Origin: Actinomadura parmotrematis
Lineage (GTDB): Bacteria; Actinomycetota; Actinomycetes; Streptosporangiales; Streptosporangiaceae
Assembly (NCBI RefSeq): GCF_019458805.1
Contig: NZ_JAIBOA010000012.1
Coordinates: 62,001-126,000, forward strand
Direction: 5' to 3'
Length of the DNA: 64,000 nucleotides
Shown here: positions 1-10,022 of the stretch, piece by piece
Layout of the letters: each line of letters opens with the position of its first letter
Numbering within the stretch: position 1 is the first letter of the stretch
Translations under genes and position numbers: made by a program
The notes under the pieces: model-generated
Seen by the model: the letters and a program-made list of their open reading frames with translations, nothing else
Told to the model about the DNA's origin: nothing
Database searches by the model: none

Positions 1-2
1 AG

Positions 3-344
3 GCCGCCGCGCACGCCGCCGCCGGCCGCTGGCCCGAGGCGATCCGCGAGCGCCTGCGCGCCGTCGCCCGCGATCTGGAGGAGCGCGCCGTGCTGGACCC
101 GCGGCCCGGCCGCACCGCCGACGAGCTCGCCGCCGAGGCGGGCGCCGCGCTGCCCGCCCTGGCCGGCGAGTTGCGCGCCGGCGTGCTGGTCTTCGACGAC
201 GTCTGGTACGGCGACCGGCCCGGCAGCGCCGCCGAGTACGACCGGCTCGTCCGGCTGGACGACGCCGTCCGCGCCACCCGGCCCCGCCCCCTCGGCGAGG
301 ACGGGGACGCGGGCACGGGCGAGGCGGAGGCGCTCCGATGGTGA
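3..344 (+). CDS. DUF4129 domain protein, C-terminal part (5' end outside window)
   Basis: The frame is open from the first bases of the window to the TGA at 342-344, so only the last 113 codons are present. The sequence is a soluble helical tail with the pattern of DUF4129 C-termini: a helix ending in LDPRPGRTADELA, then a helix containing FDDVWYGDRPGSAAEYDRL, then LDDAV. DUF4129 proteins are membrane proteins normally encoded beside DUF4350, MoxR and DUF58 genes. That order is seen here, with the DUF4350 start codon overlapping this stop by 7 nt. No biochemical function is established; a link to transglutaminase-like or envelope processes is often proposed. Confidence 0.8.
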   Translation, partial: AAAHAAAGRWPEAIRERLRAVARDLEERAVLDPRPGRTADELAAEAGAALPALAGELRAGVLVFDDVWYGDRPGSAAEYDRLVRLDDAVRATRPRPLGEDGDAGTGEAEALRW

Positions 345-1515
345 CCGGCCTCGCGGCGCCGCCCGAGCCCACCGCCCGCCAGGTCGCCGGCCGCCGCTTC
401 CGCACCGCCCGCGGCGTCGTCCTCGCGCTCGCCGCGCTGATCATCGTCGCGATCGCGCTCGCCGCGCTGAAGCCGACGGCCCGCGAGACCGACCTGGACC
501 CCGCGTCGCCGAGCCCCGGCGGCAGCCGCGCCCTCGCCGAGATCCTCCGGCAGCACGGGACGCCCGTCACGGTGGCGCGGTCCGCGCGGCAGGCCGCCGA
601 GCTGGCCACCTCCGACAGCGTGACGCTCGTCACCCGCGGCGAGCGGCTCACCCCCGCCGGCATCGACCGGCTCCGCGCGGCGCCCGGCGACCTGTTCCTC
701 GTCCAGCCGACGCAGGACATGCTGGCCGCGCTCGCCCCCGGCGTGGACGAGGCCGGGCCGTCCTTCGAGCGGACCGGCGCGCCCGGCTGCGCGGTGCGGG
801 CCGCGATCCTCGCCGGGGACGTGGAGTTCGGCCGGTCGGAGACCTACAACGCGCCCGCGGGCGCCGCGTCCTGCTACGTGTCCGGCGGCCACCCCCGGCT
901 GGTGCAGCTGCCCGTCGGCAGCCGCACCGTCACCGTCCTCGGCGCCGGCGCCCCGCTCGCCAACGACATGCTCGACAGCGCCGGCAACGCCGCGCTCGCC
1001 ATGGACGTGGCGGGCGCCCGCGCCTCGGTCGTCTGGCTGATCCCCGACCTGCCGCCGCCCGGCGACGACAGCGGGCGGAAGTCCCTCGGCGAGCTGGTGC
1101 CGTTCGGCGTCAAGCTGTTCTTCCTGGAGCTGCTCGTCGCCGTCGCGCTGCTGGCGCTCTGGCGGGCCCGGCGGCTCGGACCCGTCGTCGCCGAGGCGCT
1201 GCCGGTCGTCGTGCGGTCCGCCGAGACCGCCGAGGGCCGCGCCCGCCTCTACCGGGCGCACCGCGCCCGCGACCGCGCCGCGGACGCGCTCCGCTCGGGC
1301 GTCCGCGAGCGCCTCGTCCCGCTGCTCGGGCTGCCGCGCGGCGCCGCGCAGGACCCGGCGGCGGCCACCGAGATCGTCACCGCCGTCGCGCTCCGCACCA
1401 CCCACGACCAGGCGACCGTCCACGCCGCGCTCTACGGCCCCGCACCGGACGGCGACGCCGCCCTGGTCGCCCTCTCCGACCTCCTCGACGACCTGGAAAG
1501 GCAGGTGCGGGAATC

Positions 1516-1519
<4 letters not shown>
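338..1519 (+). CDS. DUF4350 domain-containing membrane protein
   Basis: This is a 393-residue protein. One hydrophobic helix lies at about residues 26-45, followed by an extracytoplasmic domain that starts with the DUF4350-like stretch SPGGSRALAEILRQHGTPV. A second transmembrane helix lies at about 255-278, and a basic cytoplasmic tail rich in Arg/Ala follows. The ATG at 338 overlaps the stop of the DUF4129 gene, and the stop overlaps the GTG of the MoxR gene, so the four genes 3-3824 form one translationally coupled operon. The DUF4350 domain resembles GATase/ThuA-like folds, but its role is unknown. It probably forms a membrane complex with the neighbouring DUF4129 and DUF58 proteins and the MoxR ATPase. 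Confidence 0.88.
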
Positions 1520-2531
<1,012 letters not shown>

Positions 2532-2532
<1 letters not shown>

Positions 2533-3824
2533 TGGCGCTCACCGGCCGTCTCGGGCTGCTCGCGCTGCTCGGCTGCGCGCTGCCGATCCTGCTGCCGAGC
2601 TGGTGGACGCTGCTCGCGGTGTGGGCGGTGCTCGCGGCGGGCGTCGCCGCGGACCTGGCGCTGGCGGGCAACGTCCGGGCCCTCGTGTTCCACCGCTCCG
2701 GCGACACCAGCGTGCGGCTCGGCGAGCCCGCGCGGGTGGCGCTCACCGTCGAGAACCCCGGGCGGCGGCGGGTGCGGGCGCTGCTGCGCGACGTGTGGCC
2801 GCCGAGCGCGGGCGCGACGCCGCGCACGGCGCGCATCGACGTCCCGGCGGGCGAGCGGCGCCGCGTCGACGTGGCGCTGGCGCCGACGCGGCGCGGCGAC
2901 CGGCACGCGGTGACGGTCGCGGTGCGCTCGGCCGGGCCGCTCGGGCTCGCCGCCCGGCAGCTCTCGCGCGAGGCGCCGTGGCGGGTGCGGGTGCTGCCCG
3001 CGTTCCCGTCCCGGCGGCACCTGCCGGCCAAGCTGTCGAAGCTGCGCGAGCTCACCGGCAACCACGTCGCGATGGTGCGCGGGCAGGGCACCGAGTTCGA
3101 CTCGCTGCGCGAGTACGTCGACGGCGACGACGTCCGGTCCATCGACTGGCGGGCGACGGCGCGGCGCGCCGACGTCGTCGTGCGGACCTGGCGGCCCGAG
3201 CGCGACCGGCGCCTCTACCTGGTGCTGGACACCGGCCGCACGTCCGCCGGGCGCGTCGGGGACGTCCCCCGGCTGGACTGCTCGATGGACGCGGCGCTGC
3301 TGCTCGGCGCGCTCGCCTCGCGGGCCGGCGACCGCGTCGACCTGCTCGCCTACGACCGGCGGGTGCGGGCGCGCGTCGAGGGCGCCTCGCGCACCGACCT
3401 GCTGACCGCGATGGTGCAGGCGATGGCGCCGCTGGAACCGGAGCTGGTCGAGTCGGACGCGGCGGGCATGGTGTCGGCGCTGCTGTCGCGGGTCCGGCAG
3501 CGGTCGCTGGTGGTGCTGCTGACCGAGCTGAACGAGGCCGCGTTCGAGGAGGGCCTGCTGCCGCTGCTGCCGCAGCTCACCGCCCGCCACATCGTCATGA
3601 TCGCGTCGGTGGCGGACCCGCGGGTCGCGGAGATGGCGGCGTCCCGCGGCGACCTCGCCGCCGTCTACGACGCCGCCGCGGCCGAGCGGGCCCGCGCCGA
3701 GCGCGGCCGCCTGGTCGCCGAGCTGCGCTCCTACGGCGTCGAGGTCGTCGACGCCCCGCCCGACGACCTGGCCCCCGCCCTGGCGGACGCCTACCTCGCC
3801 CTCAAGGCCGCCGGCCGCCTCTGA
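2532..3824 (+). CDS. DUF58 domain-containing protein
   Basis: The protein has 430 residues from ATG 2532; the same frame is open upstream, but that part is the shadow of the MoxR gene. Two hydrophobic helices at about residues 6-45 anchor it in the membrane. A beta-rich region (VRLGEPARVALTVENPGRR) follows, then the diagnostic DUF58 core: GTEFDSLREYVDGDD and RSIDWRATAR around residue 200. The C-terminal half is von Willebrand A-like (LYLVLDTGRTSAG). It is the last gene of the coupled DUF4129-DUF4350-MoxR-DUF58 operon. The MoxR/DUF58 pairing suggests ATPase-driven remodelling of this membrane protein; its final role is unknown. Confidence 0.92.
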
Positions 3825-3832
3825 CCGGGGGG

Positions 3833-4849
3833 TCAGGGGGTGCGGGTGCGGCGCCAGGCGCCCGGGGAGGCGCCGTAGCGGCGCTTGAAGGCGCGGCCGA
3901 ACGCCTCCTCGGACTCGTAGCCGACCCGCCGGGCGATCACCGCGACGGGCCGGTCGGTGGTGGCCAGCAGGTCGTCGGCGAGGTGCAGCCGCCAGTCGGT
4001 GAGGTAGCGGATCGGCGAGCGGCCGAGGACCTGCCGGAACCGCTCGTCCAGCGACGACCGCGACACCGCGACGGTCTCGGCGAGCGCCGCGACCGTCCAG
4101 CGCCGCGCCGGGTCGGCGTGCAGCGCGGCGAGGGCGGGCGCGAGGACGGGGTCGGCGAGCGCGGCGATCCAGCCCGACCCGATCGTGGGCGCCGACCGCA
4201 GGTGCAGCCGCAGCACCTCGACGAGCAGCAGCTCGGGCAGCCGCACCGACGTGGCGTCCGTCGGCGCCTCGGCGGACGTCGTCGCCGCCACCGCGTACTG
4301 GACGCTCGCCTGGATCCACTGCGCGGCCGGGCCCTCGGGCGGGCGGACGACGAACACCGGCGGCAGCGCGGCGAGCCCCGGGTCGAACAGCGGGTCGCTG
4401 GAGTGCAGGTAGCCGCAGACGATGCCGGCCGCGGCGCCGCCCCCGCCGTGCCGGACCATCGGCAGCGCCGTCCAGGGGCGCGGGTCCATCAGGTCGGTGA
4501 TGGGGACGGGCTCGGCGTCCGCGGTCCCGCCCATCGTGTGCTGGTCGGCGTAGGGCAGCACGACGACGTCGCCGGACTCGGCCCACAGCCGCTCGCCGCC
4601 CTCCAGTGACACCCAGCAGGGGCCGTCCACCACGATGTGGAACAGGATGATGCTGCGGGCGCCGGGGTGCAGCGCCTCCACCAGCCGCTCGGGGTGCGGC
4701 GACAGGTAGGACCACGCCTCGGTGAACTCGGCCCGGAAGAAGATCGCCCCGTTGAGGCGCAGCCGGTGCAGCGCGGCATCCAGGGCCTCGTCCAGCGCCG
4801 CGTCCGGCGCCGTTGCCAGGACGGTGTCCCGGCCAGGTCGTTCGGTCAC
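3833..4849 (-). CDS. AraC-family regulator with N-terminal cupin (Cupin_6 type)
   Basis: This 338-residue regulator starts at GTG 4849. The N-terminal two thirds match the cupin-like ligand domain of AraC proteins (FFRAEFTEAWSYLSPH, IILFHIVVDGPCWVSLEGGE, GDVVVLPYADQHTMGG). The C-terminal 100 residues carry the paired helix-turn-helix motifs (LAETVAVSRSSLDERFRQVLG, and RPVAVIARRVGYESEEAFGRAFKRRYGASPGAW in two parts). It runs tail-to-tail with the DUF58 gene, 8 nt apart, and is divergent from the DUF4242 gene with 91 nt between starts. That makes the DUF4242 gene the likeliest target. The effector is not recognisable. Confidence 0.93.
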   Translation of the reverse strand: MTERPGRDTVLATAPDAALDEALDAALHRLRLNGAIFFRAEFTEAWSYLSPHPERLVEALHPGARSIILFHIVVDGPCWVSLEGGERLWAESGDVVVLPYADQHTMGGTADAEPVPITDLMDPRPWTALPMVRHGGGGAAAGIVCGYLHSSDPLFDPGLAALPPVFVVRPPEGPAAQWIQASVQYAVAATTSAEAPTDATSVRLPELLLVEVLRLHLRSAPTIGSGWIAALADPVLAPALAALHADPARRWTVAALAETVAVSRSSLDERFRQVLGRSPIRYLTDWRLHLADDLLATTDRPVAVIARRVGYESEEAFGRAFKRRYGASPGAWRRTRTP

Positions 4850-4940
4850 ACGGTCATGGTGCCCCGGATCGGGCGGCGCCAGTATCGAGTTACGACGAAG
4901 CGGCCGGAATCAGTACGGCCGCCGGGAACGGGGAGAGACC

Positions 4941-5222
4941 ATGCCGAAGTTCGTGATCGAGCGCACGCTGCCGGGTGCCGGGGACCTCAGCGGCGACGAG
5001 CTGCACGGCGTCGCCTGCAAGTCCAACGAGGTGCTGGACTCGCTGAACGGCGCGGCGCAGTGGATCCAGAGCTACGTCACCGACGACAAGCTGTTCTGCA
5101 TCTACATCGCCGACAGCGCCGAGACCATCCGCGAGCACGCCCGCCGGGGCGGGTTCCCGTGCGACGCCGTGCACGAGGTGCGCACCGTCATCGACCCGAC
5201 GACGGGCGAGAAGAGCGGCTGA
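4941..5222 (+). CDS. DUF4242 / SCO4226-like small protein
   Basis: This is a 93-residue cytoplasmic protein. ATG 4941 was chosen because GGGGAGAG lies just upstream. It has the DUF4242 pattern: MPKFVIERTLPGAG at the N-terminus, then the central WIQSYVTDDKLFCIYIA and AETIREHARRGGFP near the end. The Streptomyces coelicolor relative SCO4226 was described as a nickel-binding ferredoxin-fold protein; whether this copy binds metal is not known. It is divergent from the AraC regulator and probably controlled by it. A GC-rich hairpin at 5242-5285 could end its transcript. Confidence 0.9.
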   Translation: MPKFVIERTLPGAGDLSGDELHGVACKSNEVLDSLNGAAQWIQSYVTDDKLFCIYIADSAETIREHARRGGFPCDAVHEVRTVIDPTTGEKSG

Positions 5223-5241
5223 CCGCCGCATCCGAGGACCC

Positions 5242-5285
5242 GGCCGGGGGCACCCAGGGGGAATGGGGCACCGCAGCCCCCGGCC
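5242..5285. terminator. Hairpin between convergent genes
   Basis: GGCCGGGGGC at 5242-5251 pairs perfectly with GCCCCCGGCC at 5276-5285 across a 24-nt loop. There is no T tract, as is common in actinomycetes. It lies between the end of the DUF4242 gene and the end of the convergent SpoIIM-like gene. The rest of 5223-5390 shows no gene. Confidence 0.4.
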
Positions 5286-5390
5286 GAACCGCTCCGCCCC
5301 GGTCCCCGCTCCGCCCTTTGACGTCGGGCGGGCGGGGCCCGGCCGCGGGCCATCGGCCGGGCGACGGGGCGGGCGACGGCTGTCTGGGAG

Positions 5391-6386
5391 TCAGCCGGAG
5401 ACGGGGGCGAGATCGGGACGTTCTCGGACGTCGCCGGTCTCGCCCTCGCGCACGGCGCGGCGGCCGAGCACCACGACGTAGGCGAGGAACGCGGCCTCGG
5501 CGACCACGCCGATGCCGATCCGCAGCCAGGTGGTGTGCACCCAGCCCGTCACGAAGCCCTCGATCAGGCCGGACACGAACAGCACCCCGACGAGGCCGAT
5601 CGCGATGCTGACGGCGGCCCGGCCCTCCTCGGCGAGGGCCTGCCCGCGCCGCCGCGGCCCCGGGTCGATCACCGTCCAGCCGAGCTTCAGGCCGGCCGCG
5701 CAGGCCAGGTAGACGGCGGACAGCTCCAGCAGGCCGTGCGGCAGGATCAGCCCGAAGAACACCGCGCCCTTGCCGTGCGCGAACATCAGGCCCGCGCTCA
5801 CGCCGAGGTTCAGCTGGTTGGCGAACAGCACGTACAGCGTCGGGATGCCGAGCAGGATCCCGAAGATGAGCGCGGTCGCCGACACCCACGCGTTGTTCGT
5901 CCACACCTTGAACGCGAACGAGGACGCCGAGTGCTCGGTGTAGTAGTCGGCGAAGTCGTGCTCGACGAGCTGCCGCACCTCGTACGGCGACCCGATGGAC
6001 GCCTGCACCTCGGGGCTCTGCACGACCCAGATCGCCAGGGCGAGCGCGAACAGGTTGCCGAGGACGGCGATGCCGATCCACCAGTACCGCATCCGCCAGG
6101 CGGCGGCCGGGAACGAGACGGTGAGGAAGCGCGTCGCGTCCCGCCACATCGGCGCCCGCGCGCCCGCGACGGCGGCGCGGCCCCGCGCCACCAGCGACGA
6201 CAGCCGCGCGACCAGGATCGGGTCGGGCGAGCTGGACCGCACCACCGACAGGTGCGTGGCGGTCCGCTGGTACAGCTCGACGAGCTCGTCGACCTCGGCG
6301 CCGGTGCGCTTGCGGCCCGAGCCGATCAGCCGCTCCAGGCGCTGCCACTCGGCGTTGTGCGCGGCGACGTAGGCATCGACGTCCAT
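5391..6386 (-). CDS. Stage II sporulation protein M-like (SpoIIM/DUF95) membrane protein
   Basis: A 331-residue integral membrane protein. A soluble N-terminal helical domain (MDVDAYVAAHNAEWQRLERL, then VDELVELYQRTATHLSVVR) is typical of the actinobacterial SpoIIM family. About five hydrophobic segments follow, from near residue 100 (YWWIGIAVLGNLFALALAIWVV) to GVVAEAAFLAYVVVLGRRAV at the end. It is divergent from the RDD gene; both are usual companions of the DUF4129/DUF4350/MoxR/DUF58 operon just upstream. In Bacillus SpoIIM belongs to the septal peptidoglycan-degrading complex, but actinobacterial members have no shown role. The start codon is preceded by TAGTCT and 7 nt, suggesting a leaderless mRNA. 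Confidence 0.92.
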   Translation of the reverse strand: MDVDAYVAAHNAEWQRLERLIGSGRKRTGAEVDELVELYQRTATHLSVVRSSSPDPILVARLSSLVARGRAAVAGARAPMWRDATRFLTVSFPAAAWRMRYWWIGIAVLGNLFALALAIWVVQSPEVQASIGSPYEVRQLVEHDFADYYTEHSASSFAFKVWTNNAWVSATALIFGILLGIPTLYVLFANQLNLGVSAGLMFAHGKGAVFFGLILPHGLLELSAVYLACAAGLKLGWTVIDPGPRRRGQALAEEGRAAVSIAIGLVGVLFVSGLIEGFVTGWVHTTWLRIGIGVVAEAAFLAYVVVLGRRAVREGETGDVRERPDLAPVSG

Positions 6387-6393
6387 TCGGGTG

Positions 6394-6399
6394 AGACTA
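6394..6399 (-). promoter_or_regulatory. -10 element, leaderless promoter of the SpoIIM-like gene
   Basis: On the minus strand TAGTCT (TANNNT consensus) ends 7 nt before the ATG at 6386. This spacing puts the transcription start at or next to the start codon. No Shine-Dalgarno sequence lies between. Confidence 0.5.
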
Positions 6400-6468
6400 A
6401 CGCGTCACCGCCCGGAGCGGGCAGAATGGACGCTCCACCCCCGCCGTTCCCTCGCCGAGGAGGACCCG

Positions 6469-7353
6469 TTGGCCGAGCTCGTCACCGGCGAGGCCGTCGC
6501 CCTCGACATCCGGGTCGCCCGGCTGGCGAGCCGCGGCTGCGCCCTGCTGCTCGACCTGTTCCTCCAGTACAGCATCCTCAGCGCGCTGGTCACCGCGGTG
6601 AGCGTGCTCAGCGCGTTCGGCGACCCGGCGTGGGCGGCGGGCCTCAGCGTGCTCGCCACCGTCGCCGTCGTCGTCGGCTACCCGTGCGTCTGCGAGACGC
6701 TGACCCGCGGCCGCACCGCCGGGAAGATGGCGTTCGGGCTCCGCGTGGTCGCCGACGACGGCGGGCCGGTCCGGTTCCGGCAGGCGCTCGTGCGGGCGCT
6801 CGCGGGGTTCGTGGAGTTCTGGGCGCTGGCCGCCGCGCCCGCGCTGATCTGCTCGATCTGCTCGCGCCGCGGCAAGCGGCTCGGGGACGTGTTCGCCGGC
6901 ACCATCGTCATCCAGGAGCGCGTCCCCGCCAACTCGGCGTTCGGCGCCGTCGCGGTGATGCCGCCGCAGCTCGCCGGCTGGGCGCGGACGCTGGAGCTGT
7001 CGCAGGTGCCCGACGGGCTGGCGCTCGCCGCCCGCCAGTACCTCGCCCGGTTCTGGGAGCTGCAGCCGGAGGTCCGCGACGAGCTCGGCGCGCGGATCGC
7101 GGGCCGGGTCGCCGCCCTCGTGACGCCGCCGCCCCCGCCGGGCGTCCGCCCCGAGATCATGCTGTCGGCGGTGCTGGCCGAGCGGCGGTTCCGCGAGGAG
7201 CGGCGGCTCGCGCAGCGGGCGGCGCTCCGGTTCCGGCGGCGGGGCGGGACGCCGCAGCCCGCGCCGTTCCCGGCGCCCGCGCCCGTGCCTGCGCCGGTGC
7301 CCGCCGGGGCGTGGCCGCAGGCGTGGCCACAACAGGACGCCTGGCGCCGGTGA
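6469..7353 (+). CDS. RDD-family membrane protein
   Basis: Start TTG 6469 gives MAELVTGEAVALDIRVARLASR, which matches RDD proteins. It has AGGAGG 5 nt upstream; the frame runs further back to 6391, but that part is not conserved. The protein has 294 residues. The RDD segment with LLLDLFLQYSILSALVTAV is followed by two more hydrophobic segments and the conserved GKMAFGLRVVADDGGPVRFR and RGKRLGDVFAGTIVIQERVP. The C-terminal third is soluble and ends in an Ala/Pro-rich tail. The function of actinobacterial RDD proteins is unknown; some RDD proteins elsewhere are Na+/H+ antiporters. Its context is the MoxR/DUF58 cluster and the divergent SpoIIM-like gene. Confidence 0.88.
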   Translation: MAELVTGEAVALDIRVARLASRGCALLLDLFLQYSILSALVTAVSVLSAFGDPAWAAGLSVLATVAVVVGYPCVCETLTRGRTAGKMAFGLRVVADDGGPVRFRQALVRALAGFVEFWALAAAPALICSICSRRGKRLGDVFAGTIVIQERVPANSAFGAVAVMPPQLAGWARTLELSQVPDGLALAARQYLARFWELQPEVRDELGARIAGRVAALVTPPPPPGVRPEIMLSAVLAERRFREERRLAQRAALRFRRRGGTPQPAPFPAPAPVPAPVPAGAWPQAWPQQDAWRR

Positions 7354-7380
7354 CCGCCACGGGCTGACCGGGCACCCTAC

Positions 7381-7403
7381 TCCGAAGAAGTTTCACATTC
7401 GGA
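7381..7403 (+). promoter_or_regulatory. Inverted repeat overlapping the GH5 ribosome binding site
   Basis: TCCGAA at 7381-7386 and TTCGGA at 7398-7403 form a dyad with an 11-nt spacer. The right arm runs into the Shine-Dalgarno GGAGG of the GH5 gene. It could be an operator or an mRNA hairpin hiding the ribosome binding site. No regulator is encoded next to it. Confidence 0.35.
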
Positions 7404-7409
7404 GGCGAC

Positions 7410-8801
7410 ATGCGCGCTGCCCCGCCCGCGTCCCTGCTGCTGCCGCTCCTCACGGCCGCCGCCCTGCTGTTCCCCGTCGCGCCCGCCCGCGCCGCACCCG
7501 CGCCGCCGCCCCCGCTGATCACCGACGACCGGGGGCGGGCGCTCGTCCTGCACGGGCTGAACACCGCCGGCAGTGCCAAGGGCCCGTCCGGGCTGCCGTG
7601 GATCACCCGCGCCGACGTCGCCCGCGAGGTGCGGGCGATGGGCACGAACTCGGTCCGCTACCTGATCCAGTGGAAGAACGTCGAGCCCTCCCCCGGCCGC
7701 TACGACGAGAAGTACCTCGACGCCGTCGCCGAGCGGATCGGCTGGTACCGCGAGCAGGGCGTGCACGTCGTCCTGGACATGCACCAGGACATCTACGGCC
7801 CCGCCGCCTGCGCGGGCGCCGGGAACGGCGCGCCCGCCTGGGCGACGTTCACCGACGGCCTGCCCTGCACGCCGCAGACGCCGTGGGTGCTGACCTACCT
7901 CCAGCCCGCCGTGCTTCGCGCCTACGACAACTTCTGGAACCACACCGGGAGTCACCCGGAGCTGATGCGGCGGTACACCGCGATGTGGCGGCACGTCGCG
8001 GCGCGCTTCGCCGCCGACCCGGCCGTACTCGGCTACGACCTGATGAACGAGCCGTTCGGCGGGACACGCCAGTTCGGCTTCTTCGAGACGCCCTCGCTGA
8101 CGCCGTTCTACCAGCGCCTCGTGACCGCGATCCGGTCGGTGGACCGCGACGGCTGGATCTTCGCCGAGCCACAGGCGCTCGGCCCCAACGAGGGCCTCGG
8201 CACCTCCCTCGGACCGATCGCCGACCCGCGCCCGGGCGGGCCGCGCGTCGTCCTCGCCCCGCACCTGTACCCCGGCGGCGTCGACATCGGCGGCTCCTAC
8301 ACCGGCGCGGCCAAGGCGCTCGTGCAGGCACAGTTCGCGCTGTGGAAGGCGAACATGCCGAGTGCCGCGCGCCGCCTCGGCACGCCCATGTGGCTCGGCG
8401 AGGTCGGCGGCATCCCCGGCTCGGCGGGCGGCGCGCTCGACTACACCGCCGACTGGCTGGCGCTGGCCGACGGGCTCGGCGTCGGCTGGGCCTACTGGTC
8501 CAACGACCCCGGCGACGTCACCGACGCGGCCGGGAACCTCACCGCCGTCGGCCGCCTGCTGGCCCGCCCCTACCCGCGCGCCGTCGCGGGCACCCCCACC
8601 AGGATCGCCTACTCCGCCGGGGCGCTGACGGTGTCCTGGCGCGACCGGGCCGGCGCTAGCGGGCCGACCGAGATCTGGTTCCCGACCGCGCCCCGCGTGA
8701 CGTCCACCGACCCGCGCTGGAGCTGGGACGCGGCCCGCCACGTGCTGTCGGTCTGGCCCGCGAAGGGCCGCGCCGACCACACCGTCACGCTCCGCCCGTG
8801 A
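7410..8801 (+). CDS. Secreted glycoside hydrolase family 5, endoglycoceramidase-like
   Basis: This is a 463-residue exported enzyme. Residues 1-30 form a Sec signal peptide ending in ARA. The (beta/alpha)8 GH5 domain follows: LHGLNTAGSAKGPSG, NSVRYLIQWKNVEPSPG, VVLDMHQDIYGP, then YDLMNEPFGG with the presumed acid/base Glu214 and WLGEVGG with the presumed nucleophile Glu331. HGLN near the start and the MHQD strand are features of the endoglycoceramidase/EGCase-related branch rather than of plain cellulases. A short beta-sandwich-like end (IAYSAGALTVSWRDR) follows. GGAGG lies 4 nt before ATG 7410. It overlaps the convergent gene by 17 nt. The substrate (glycolipid or other beta-glycoside) is an inference. 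Confidence 0.88.
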   Translation: MRAAPPASLLLPLLTAAALLFPVAPARAAPAPPPPLITDDRGRALVLHGLNTAGSAKGPSGLPWITRADVAREVRAMGTNSVRYLIQWKNVEPSPGRYDEKYLDAVAERIGWYREQGVHVVLDMHQDIYGPAACAGAGNGAPAWATFTDGLPCTPQTPWVLTYLQPAVLRAYDNFWNHTGSHPELMRRYTAMWRHVAARFAADPAVLGYDLMNEPFGGTRQFGFFETPSLTPFYQRLVTAIRSVDRDGWIFAEPQALGPNEGLGTSLGPIADPRPGGPRVVLAPHLYPGGVDIGGSYTGAAKALVQAQFALWKANMPSAARRLGTPMWLGEVGGIPGSAGGALDYTADWLALADGLGVGWAYWSNDPGDVTDAAGNLTAVGRLLARPYPRAVAGTPTRIAYSAGALTVSWRDRAGASGPTEIWFPTAPRVTSTDPRWSWDAARHVLSVWPAKGRADHTVTLRP

Positions 8802-9372
8802 CGAGGTTGGGCGGGGACGCGAGGGCGGCCAGCTCGATGCCGGGGGCGTCCAGCACGACGTCCCCGGCGAGGTGGACCGCCCACGCCTCGGCGGTCTCCA
8901 GGTCGGCGACCTCGTAGCGCTCGACCGGCAGCGGCGCCGTCTCGGTCGCGTGCTCGGTGACGTCGGCGAGCCGCCAGCGCTGCCGCACGGTGAGCGCCGC
9001 CAGCGACGGCCCGCCGAGCCGGACGAGCGCGACGTCGCGCTGCGCGCCCGGCTCCAGGCGGAGCCAGCGGGCGACGGCGACGAGGAAGGCGGGCGACTCG
9101 CCGACGAACGCCGCCGCGCGGGCGCCGTGCTCGTCGCCGGTCCCGCCCGCCGCCCGCACCCAGGCCAGCTCGTTGCCGGTGACGCCGCCCCGCACCCACC
9201 GCTCCCCCGCCGCGACCTCGACGCGGATCTGCCGCCACCGGCCGTCCACGACCAGGTCGGTCCGGACGCCGTCGGCGCGCGTCCCGACGTACCGCCACCC
9301 GCCCGCGCCGGGCGCGCACTGGAAGGTCTCCTCGATCTCGCCGTCGAGGTGCAGGTACGTTCCGCTCGGCAT
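8785..9372 (-). CDS. Conserved hypothetical protein
   Basis: This 195-residue soluble protein is not assigned to a family here. It begins MPSGTYLHLDGEIEETFQCA and has a beta-rich N-terminal half with regularly spaced Trp, Arg and Asp residues (WRYVGTRADGVRTDLVVDGRW). A more helical second half contains GPSLAALTVRQRWRL. No signal peptide, transmembrane segment or catalytic motif is visible. It converges on the GH5 gene with a 17-nt overlap and lies just downstream of the small anchored protein at 9406-9927, so it may be the second gene of that minus-strand unit. Codon use is normal for the window, which supports a real gene. Confidence 0.72.
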   Translation of the reverse strand: MPSGTYLHLDGEIEETFQCAPGAGGWRYVGTRADGVRTDLVVDGRWRQIRVEVAAGERWVRGGVTGNELAWVRAAGGTGDEHGARAAAFVGESPAFLVAVARWLRLEPGAQRDVALVRLGGPSLAALTVRQRWRLADVTEHATETAPLPVERYEVADLETAEAWAVHLAGDVVLDAPGIELAALASPPNLVTGGA

Positions 9373-9405
9373 CCGCCGACGCTACTGCACGCCGGGAGCG
9401 GGCGG

Positions 9406-9927
9406 TCAGCGGCCCATGTAGCCGTCGAGGGCGGCGACGCAGGCGTCGCGGCGGGCGGCGTCGGGGAAGCGGCGGGCGCACTCGGTGCGCGTCCAGGACG
9501 GGCCGGCCGGGGGTTTCGGGCGGGCCTTGGGCCTCGCCTTCGGGCGGCGGGCCGGGGTGTGGCGGCGCTGTGCGGCGGCGGTTCGCGGCGCCGCTTTCGG
9601 GCGGGCCGTTGGGGGGCGGCGCGGGCGCACGTGTCGTTCCTCGGTCACGGCGTGCACGGGCGGGACGGGCACGCTCACGACGGGCGGTGCGGGCGCCCGT
9701 CGCGTCGGGGAAGGCGGCGGCGCGGGCAGGGCGGGGGCCTGGGCGGCGGGCGCGGCGAGGGGCGCGCGGGCGGGCTCCGGCCAGGCGGCCCAGCCGAGGC
9801 CCGCGACGGCGAGGACGGCCGCCGCCAGCGCGCCGCCCGCCAGCAGGCGCCGCCACCGGCGGGACGCCTCCGGCGCCGCGCGCAGGTAGGCGGACGGGGG
9901 GAGCTTGCCGGGACGGGCATGGGCCAT
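9406..9927 (-). CDS. Single-pass membrane or secreted protein with Pro/Ala/Arg-rich stalk
   Basis: ATG 9927 was chosen because AGGA lies 7 nt upstream; the longer open frame above it is the shadow of the next gene. The 173-residue product has a short basic N-terminus and one hydrophobic helix at about residues 28-50 (LLAGGALAAAVLAVAGLGW). A long low-complexity linker rich in Pro, Ala and Arg follows (RPKARPKARPKPP). A short C-terminal domain then carries two Cys: TECARRFPDAARRDACVAAL. This looks like an envelope protein with a small extracytoplasmic disulphide-bonded tail. No function can be assigned. Confidence 0.68.
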   Translation of the reverse strand: MAHARPGKLPPSAYLRAAPEASRRWRRLLAGGALAAAVLAVAGLGWAAWPEPARAPLAAPAAQAPALPAPPPSPTRRAPAPPVVSVPVPPVHAVTEERHVRPRRPPTARPKAAPRTAAAQRRHTPARRPKARPKARPKPPAGPSWTRTECARRFPDAARRDACVAALDGYMGR

Positions 9928-10022
9928 GAGGCGATCCTCACCGCTCCCCCGCGCCGGGGCACGGCATCGCGGCGGTCGTTGCACGCCTGCAACCTGCCGT
10001 GCACGTGCAGCTACGCTGTGTG

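Noticed and set aside
9979..9994. Hairpin GTTGCA/TGCAAC downstream of the short adenosylhomocysteinase gene as a terminator
   Set aside because: Only a 6-bp stem without T tract; too weak to list.
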